DNA of 10,500 bases from Candidatus Wolframiiraptor sp. (GTDB taxonomy: Archaea; Thermoproteota; Nitrososphaeria_A; Caldarchaeales; Wolframiiraptoraceae), in assembly GCA_003660635.1 (NCBI GenBank), contig QMUP01000014.1, forward strand, positions 1-10,500, read 5' to 3'. Every line of letters starts with the position of its first letter. The first letter of the stretch is position 1. Under the pieces are notes generated by a model. The model saw only the letters and a program-made list of their open reading frames with translations, made no database searches and was not told the origin of the DNA. Below, one piece after another: positions 6,562 through 10,500 of the stretch. Position numbers and translations under genes: made by a program.

Positions 6562-6565
6562 TTAA

Positions 6566-7885
6566 CTAAGGTTTATACAGCTTCGAGAGAAGTCTCTGCG
6601 GCCCGCGTTTCGCGCTCTTCATGAGCTTCTTCGTGAGCTTATACTGTTTGATCAAGTTCTTGACATCCCTCTCGGTTACTCCGGCGCCCCTCGCTATCCT
6701 CCTAACCCTAGATGAGTTCAGGATGCTTGGGTCACGTCTCTCATCCTCGGTCATCGACTGGATTATCGCCGACCACTTCTCTATCTTCTCCTCAGCCTCC
6801 CTAAATGCGTCTGAGGGCATCTCAGGTAGGCCTGGGATCGGCAGCCTTGAGAGTAGCTTGGAGAGCGGCCCCGCCTTCCTCACCTCCTTAAGCTGTTTTA
6901 CGAATTCTTCTAGGCTGAATTCTCCCCTGAGAAATTCCTTCGCCTTCTCCTCGCTTACCTCTATCTCCGCCAGCCTGATCTTCTCAAGCAATCCCTCGAT
7001 GTCTCCGAGGCCGAGGAGTCTCCCGACATATCCCTTCGGGTTGAAGAGCTCGATATCATCTAATTTTTCACCGGTTCCGATGAACTTTATCCTGGCCCCG
7101 GTCTCGGCGACCGCGGAGAGCGCGCCTCCACCCCTCGCCGAAGTATCCATCTTGGTTAGGATTATCGAGCCGACTGGTGCGACTTGGTGGAATGCCTTCG
7201 CGTGTGCTCCGGCCATCTGACCAATCGTCGCGTCGATTATCAGCATGACTTCATCGGGCTTAACCTTCTCCTGAAGCATCCTCATCTCCTCCATGAGGGT
7301 TTCTTGGCTCCTATGCCTTCCAGCGGTGTCGATCAGGATCACGTCGAATCCATTCGACTTGAAATGCTCTATCCCCTTCCTCGCTATCTCGACCGCATCC
7401 GCTTTCTCCAAGTGGAAGACCGGTATACCTCTTCCATCTAGGAGTTGTCTAAGCTGCTCATGTGCCCCGGGCCTATAGGTGTCAGCGCAGATGACGCCGA
7501 CCCTGTATCCCTTTTTCTTGAGGTAGTTCGCGATCTTCGCTATGCTCGTCGTCTTCCCGGTTCCCTGGATCCCCACCATCATGATCACATAGGGTTTCTT
7601 CGTCACCTCGATCTTCGCCGGCTTCTCGCCTAAGAGCTTCACCAACTCCTCGTAGACAACCTTGATTACGTGATCCTTCCTCGAGATCCCCGGCGGAGCC
7701 TTCTCCAAGAACGCCCTTTCCCTGATGTTGTCTGACAACTTCTTGACTAGCTCCACGTTGACATCCGCCATCAATAATGCTCTCTGGATATCCCTGATCA
7801 GTTCCTCGACGACCCGTTTATCAACCGAGCTAGCGGAGGTGAACTTGCTAAGAGCCTTTCTAAGCATCTCCGAAAGCGATGGCAT
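6566..7885 (-). CDS. srp54: Signal recognition particle GTPase SRP54 (Ffh)
   Basis: SRP54 binds signal peptides emerging from the ribosome and 7S SRP RNA, and delivers the ribosome to the membrane receptor FtsY with coupled GTP hydrolysis. The 439 residues contain the N helical domain (about 1-90) and the G domain: P-loop GIQGTGKT (105-112), DTYRPGA (135-141), DTAGR (186-190), TKMD (244-247). DATIGQ (218-223) and the closing GTGEKLDDIELF (270-281) also match the family. The C-terminal M domain (about 295-439) ends with GAGVTERDVKNLIKQYK, the family's RNA-binding helix-turn-helix; its methionines are modest in number. The protein is complete and unremarkable in length. ATG 7885 has no Shine-Dalgarno, but a good BRE/TATA lies at leaderless spacing. 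Pus10 follows in the same direction after 41 bases; both act on the translation apparatus. Confidence 0.97.
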   Translation of the reverse strand: MPSLSEMLRKALSKFTSASSVDKRVVEELIRDIQRALLMADVNVELVKKLSDNIRERAFLEKAPPGISRKDHVIKVVYEELVKLLGEKPAKIEVTKKPYVIMMVGIQGTGKTTSIAKIANYLKKKGYRVGVICADTYRPGAHEQLRQLLDGRGIPVFHLEKADAVEIARKGIEHFKSNGFDVILIDTAGRHRSQETLMEEMRMLQEKVKPDEVMLIIDATIGQMAGAHAKAFHQVAPVGSIILTKMDTSARGGGALSAVAETGARIKFIGTGEKLDDIELFNPKGYVGRLLGLGDIEGLLEKIRLAEIEVSEEKAKEFLRGEFSLEEFVKQLKEVRKAGPLSKLLSRLPIPGLPEMPSDAFREAEEKIEKWSAIIQSMTEDERRDPSILNSSRVRRIARGAGVTERDVKNLIKQYKLTKKLMKSAKRGPQRLLSKLYKP

Positions 7886-7906
7886 CCGACCGCAGATCAG
7901 CGATCA

Positions 7907-7927
7907 GAATAAATATTAAGTTTTGCG
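7907..7927 (-). promoter_or_regulatory. BRE/TATA promoter of srp54
   Basis: On the minus strand CGCAAAA (7927-7921) is a BRE-like sequence followed by CTTAATATTTATTC (7920-7907), the best TATA box in the window. A start about 25 bases downstream falls near 7889, some 4 bases before the ATG, so the mRNA should be essentially leaderless. This fits the lack of a ribosome binding site. Confidence 0.55.
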
Positions 7928-7933
7928 AAAAAA
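7928..7933 (-). terminator. T-tract terminator of the amidohydrolase gene
   Basis: Six consecutive T on the minus strand lie 10 bases beyond the amidohydrolase stop and just before the srp54 promoter. They are well placed to separate the two transcripts as an archaeal oligo-T terminator. Confidence 0.4.
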
Positions 7934-7943
7934 CTGAGAACTT

Positions 7944-9077
7944 TCACGTCGATTTATGGATCAGTTCTCCGCCGCTTATGACTGCGAGGGGCTTCAAGAG
8001 CTTCTCCCCGATCCTCTTCTCGCCCAAGGAGTCCTCGAACTCGAATCTCCCCTCCCTGAGATCCCAGACAACGCAGTCCCCAACCGCCCCGGGCCTCAAC
8101 GTCCCCCTCTCGGGTAGGATCCCTAGGATCTCGGCGGGCTTCGAGGTCACCCTCTCAACTACCTGCTCCAGCGAGAGTCCTAGGAATAGGAACTTCGACA
8201 TGGTTGTCCCGATGTCGTATACCGGGCCGTTGACGTTGAAGTAGTGGAGGTCCGTGCTTATGGTTGTCGGAAGCAGTCCCTGGGAGATGGCCTTCTCCGC
8301 GACCTCGAATGAGAAGCTCGCCATCCCATGCCCGATATCGAAGATTATCCCCCTCCTCGCCGCCTTCTCCACCTCCGGCCTCACCCTCCCATCCTCATCC
8401 AAGACCGTGGACGCAGGGCCGCCGTGGAAGCAGTGGGTTAGGATGTCCCCAGGCCGCATGTACCTCAAGACCATCTCGACTGGTAGGTAATGTAGGGCGG
8501 AGTTCTCGCACATGAGGAAGCAGCCCGCTTTCTCCGCAGCCCACTTCGCCAACACCAAGGTTTCCTGCCCATAGGTCCTATGCCATTTTATCCCCTTGAT
8601 TATGTCGCGGTTTTGTTCGATGCATTTCACGGTCTCCTCGATGTCTATGAAGTCCATGTTCTTCATCGCCTTCTCGACGTTTGGGTAACCGAAGCCGATC
8701 AAACCTAATGCCCCGATATTCACCAAAGCGTAGATCTTCGTCCTCGCCCTCTCGATTACGAACTTCCTGAATCCCGGGAAGACCACGTGGCCCGCCGTCC
8801 CCGCGTCTAAAACCGTGGTAGCGCCCTTCATCAAACACGTTGAGTCGGGATCTATTCCGAGTCTCGATGCAACGCCATAGTAGACGTGGACGTGTAGGTC
8901 GATTACTCCGGGTGTGACGATCTTCCCCTCAGCGTCTATCACGTGTTTCGCCGATCCGGATATGGATTTCTCAACCGCCGCGACCTTTCCCTCACTAAAC
9001 GCCACGTCGTATTTCTCGTATATTCCCTGAAAGGGATCGATCAATAATCCATTCCTAACTAACACATCATATTCCAT
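7944..9077 (-). CDS. Metal-dependent amidohydrolase, COG3964 / Atu3266-EF0837-like deacetylase family
   Basis: This 377-residue cytosolic TIM-barrel hydrolase belongs to the dihydroorotase-like branch of the amidohydrolase superfamily. An N-terminal beta-sandwich strand, YDVLVRNGLLIDP (3-15), leads to the metal pair H62-x-H64 in VIDLHVHVYYG. Other active-site landmarks are K164 in IKGIKWHR (the usually carboxylated bridging Lys), H215 in RPGDILTHCFHG, the family hallmark GHGMASFSFEVAEKAI (249-264), and the catalytic Asp276 in STDLH. The C-terminal strand pair rejoins the sandwich with GTLRPGAVGDCVVWD. The family includes enzymes that hydrolyse N- or O-acetyl compounds; the natural substrate here is unknown. 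The usual His on strand 5 (family MVHIG) appears replaced: the segment reads FLMCENS (187-193). ATG 9077 has no Shine-Dalgarno. The gene is divergent from the epimerase and upstream of srp54. Confidence 0.85.
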   Translation of the reverse strand: MEYDVLVRNGLLIDPFQGIYEKYDVAFSEGKVAAVEKSISGSAKHVIDAEGKIVTPGVIDLHVHVYYGVASRLGIDPDSTCLMKGATTVLDAGTAGHVVFPGFRKFVIERARTKIYALVNIGALGLIGFGYPNVEKAMKNMDFIDIEETVKCIEQNRDIIKGIKWHRTYGQETLVLAKWAAEKAGCFLMCENSALHYLPVEMVLRYMRPGDILTHCFHGGPASTVLDEDGRVRPEVEKAARRGIIFDIGHGMASFSFEVAEKAISQGLLPTTISTDLHYFNVNGPVYDIGTTMSKFLFLGLSLEQVVERVTSKPAEILGILPERGTLRPGAVGDCVVWDLREGRFEFEDSLGEKRIGEKLLKPLAVISGGELIHKST

Positions 9078-9110
9078 GGGGATATTCGCCGAGGTACTTT
9101 CAGAGGAGAT

Positions 9111-9130
9111 CCGATTTAAGGATTAAACGG
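9111..9130. promoter_or_regulatory. Near-palindromic divergent promoter between amidohydrolase and epimerase
   Basis: CCGATTTAAGGATTAAACGG is an inverted repeat: arms CCG(A)TTTAA and TTAAACGG around a GGA centre, with one extra A on the left. Each half reads as a TATA-like box outward. Leftward, a start near 9092 gives a leader of about 15 bases for the amidohydrolase. Rightward, a start near 9150 leads into the AAAGGAG (9156-9162) before the epimerase. One core may therefore serve both genes. Confidence 0.4.
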
Positions 9131-9177
9131 GATCAAGAAAGACTCAAAACCTCCTAAAGGAGAAGTTTCGGGTTGAG

Positions 9178-10080
9178 ATGAAGATACTCATAACAGGATC
9201 CCGGGGATTCATCGGAAGAAATCTATCAAATTATCTCGGCGAGAAAGGTTACGAGGTCATAGGCGTTGACATCGCAGAGGACGCGGACATCAGACTCGAC
9301 GTCTCGGATTATGGGGCGTGTTCGGAGAAACTCCTGTCGCTGGACTTCGACGCCGTCATCCACCTAGCGGCGATAGTCAGCGTTCCGAAGTCCTTGGAGG
9401 ATCCGCGTAGATGCTTTGAGGTCAATAGTTTTGGAACCTTGAATATGCTCGAGATAGCTGCGAGGAAGGATGTTGAGCGATTCATCTACGCGTCTTCGGC
9501 GAATGTTTATGGGGTTCCGGTGGAGCTCCCGGTCAAGGAGACGACGCCGCTTAATCCGAGGACGCCCTATGATTACTCCAAGGTCGTCTCGGAGAAGTTC
9601 ATCGAATGCTACTCCAAGGTTAAGGGGGTTAAGGCGGTGATATTCAGGAATTGGAAGCTCTTCGGGGAATATGATGTCGAGACCACGGCGATACCGAGGT
9701 TCATCAAGGCGTGTTTGAGGAATGAGCCCCTAACCCTCTACAACGAGGGAAGGGATACCACCGACCCAACCTACATCCTGAATTTCTGCCACGCGGTCGA
9801 GTTGGCGCTAAAGAAGGATGAAGCGGTAGGCGAGGTATTCAACTTGGGGACGGGGAACGAGGTCTCGATCAGGGAGCTCGCTGAGAAGATAAGGAAATTG
9901 ACGGGGTCGAGTTCGGAGCTCCAGCTCCTGCCGCCTAGAACCGAGGCCGAAAAAGAACCCATGAGGAGCTATCCATCCATCGAGAAGATCCGCAGGATAC
10001 TCGGATACGAGCCGATCGTGGGTTTGGAGGAGGGCTTGAAGAGGACCATCGAGTTCTATAAGCGGCGCCTCGGCCTCTAG
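9178..10080 (+). CDS. NAD-dependent epimerase/dehydratase (extended SDR, sugar-nucleotide type)
   Basis: This 300-residue extended short-chain dehydrogenase resembles UDP-glucose/UDP-GlcNAc 4-epimerases. The Rossmann signature GSRGFIG (7-13) and Asp31 at the end of strand 2 indicate NAD rather than NADP. HLAAIVSVP (62-70), YASSANVYG (104-112) and the catalytic Y131-x-x-x-K135 in PYDYSKVVSEKF complete the active site. The C-terminal half shows the substrate-binding pattern of the family (DPTYILNFCHAVELAL 196-211, FNLGTGNEVSIREL 221-234). The usual RFFNVYGP is RNWKLFGEYD, so the exact sugar cannot be assigned. The product likely feeds glycan or lipid-sugar synthesis. ATG 9178 is preceded by AAAGGAG 15 bases upstream, longer than ideal. 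The stop overlaps that of the convergent kinase in CTAG. Confidence 0.9.
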   Translation: MKILITGSRGFIGRNLSNYLGEKGYEVIGVDIAEDADIRLDVSDYGACSEKLLSLDFDAVIHLAAIVSVPKSLEDPRRCFEVNSFGTLNMLEIAARKDVERFIYASSANVYGVPVELPVKETTPLNPRTPYDYSKVVSEKFIECYSKVKGVKAVIFRNWKLFGEYDVETTAIPRFIKACLRNEPLTLYNEGRDTTDPTYILNFCHAVELALKKDEAVGEVFNLGTGNEVSIRELAEKIRKLTGSSSELQLLPPRTEAEKEPMRSYPSIEKIRRILGYEPIVGLEEGLKRTIEFYKRRLGL

Positions 10081-10500
10081 CTCCCACGGCTCCTGAGCCC
10101 ATCCACTATAGGCTTTATCTCCCCAATCTCCTCCAGTTGACTTAGGGTTGGAACGCTCCACGCGCCCCTCTTCGTCGTCGAGATCGCCGCGACCACGTTA
10201 GCGAACCTACCAACCAGTCTGAGTTCTCCATCATTCAGCGAGAGGTCCCCGAGTTTCCTCATGGAATAGAGCGCGGCGAGTAGCGCCGCCATATACGCGT
10301 CTCCGGCTCCAGTCGAGTCCACGGCTTTAACGGGATACGGTGGCGTGGTAATTTCTCTGCCTCCGTGGATTAGGGTGCTTCCCTTCTCCCCCATGGTGAC
10401 CGCGATGAGTTTGAGATCGAGGTCTCCTAGGTTTACCCCGTTTTCTTCTAGGAATCGCTTCTCCCCGTCTCCGAGTTTAACCACATCTGCGAGTTCGAGG
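10077..10500 (-). CDS. PfkB-family carbohydrate kinase (C-terminal part; runs off the window)
   Basis: The 140 visible residues are the C-terminal half of a ribokinase/fructokinase-type sugar kinase. The frame stays open to the right edge (reading LELADVVKLGDGE at its visible beginning), so the GTG at 10484 is not the true start. Visible family marks are ADVVKLGDGE (the 'NxxE'-type region), IAVTMGEKGS, and PfkB signature 2 DSTGAGDAYMAALLAAL. In that signature the Asp of GAGD is the catalytic base that activates the sugar hydroxyl. The GAWSVPT near the end is also typical. The exact substrate cannot be decided from this half. Its tail overlaps the epimerase stop by four bases; both being sugar enzymes is suggestive, but the genes are convergent, not an operon. 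Confidence 0.92.
   Translation of the reverse strand, partial: LELADVVKLGDGEKRFLEENGVNLGDLDLKLIAVTMGEKGSTLIHGGREITTPPYPVKAVDSTGAGDAYMAALLAALYSMRKLGDLSLNDGELRLVGRFANVVAAISTTKRGAWSVPTLSQLEEIGEIKPIVDGLRSRGS

Noticed and set aside
6621..7220. A 199-residue open frame on the plus strand
   Set aside because: It lies wholly antisense to srp54. Its Ser/Leu/Pro-rich composition mirrors the codon bias of the real gene, and it has no recognisable domain.
9151..9162. Inverted repeat CTCCT-AA-AGGAG before the epimerase
   Set aside because: A two-base loop cannot form an RNA hairpin. The right arm is more simply the epimerase Shine-Dalgarno, and the left arm is probably chance.
7944..10500. Amidohydrolase, epimerase and kinase as one sugar-metabolism operon
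   Set aside because: The three genes lie in divergent and convergent orientation, so they cannot be co-transcribed. Only a loose functional link can be suggested.
1..10500. CRISPR arrays, insertion sequences, integrase or attachment-site signals
   Set aside because: No spaced direct repeats, transposase motifs or terminal inverted repeats were seen. Composition looks uniform across the window.

Overview
This window comes from an archaeal chromosome. The evidence is the gene content: an archaeal-type Pus10 tRNA pseudouridine synthase, an SRP54 with the archaeal/eukaryotic signal-recognition arrangement, a methionyl-tRNA synthetase with four CxxC zinc pairs, and a small archaeal Toprim protein (UPF0292 type). 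TATA-like elements sit at archaeal spacing before most genes, and some starts look leaderless. Heavy AGG/ATA/AAG codon use, frequent GTG and TTG starts and Lys/Glu/Arg-rich proteins suggest a thermophile. FtsZ without any visible ESCRT gene fits a euryarchaeote or an FtsZ-using deep lineage such as Bathyarchaeia or Hadarchaeia. The exact lineage cannot be fixed from sequence reading alone.

Layout: a partial membrane-protein tail (1-99, +) converges on a Toprim protein (68-478, -). A divergent promoter region (479-649) separates this from a two-gene operon (+): a 48-residue ribbon-helix-helix (RHH) regulator (650-796) overlapping ftsZ (789-1850). ftsZ converges on metG (1847-3541, -). A second divergent region (3542-3667) leads to an Nramp-like membrane transporter (3668-5137, +), which converges on pus10 (5139-6524, -). 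Pus10 follows srp54 (6566-7885, -), and a metal-dependent amidohydrolase (7944-9077, -) lies upstream of that. A third divergent promoter region (9078-9177) precedes an NAD-dependent sugar-nucleotide epimerase (9178-10080, +), which converges on a PfkB-family sugar kinase that runs off the right edge (10077-10500, -).

Most genes are informational or cell-cycle housekeeping genes: tRNA charging, tRNA modification, protein targeting and division. The transporter, amidohydrolase, epimerase and kinase are metabolic. The genome is very compact. Every convergent gene pair touches or overlaps, and nearly all non-coding DNA lies in three divergent promoter regions, each of which contains a palindromic or near-palindromic element.

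The most interesting signal is the tiny RHH gene translationally overlapped with ftsZ. It resembles the haloarchaeal division regulator CdrS and suggests a conserved regulator-plus-effector division module outside haloarchaea. Second is the Nramp-fold transporter, in which both metal-binding motifs are replaced, so its substrate is unknown. No mobile element, CRISPR array, tRNA or rRNA is visible.
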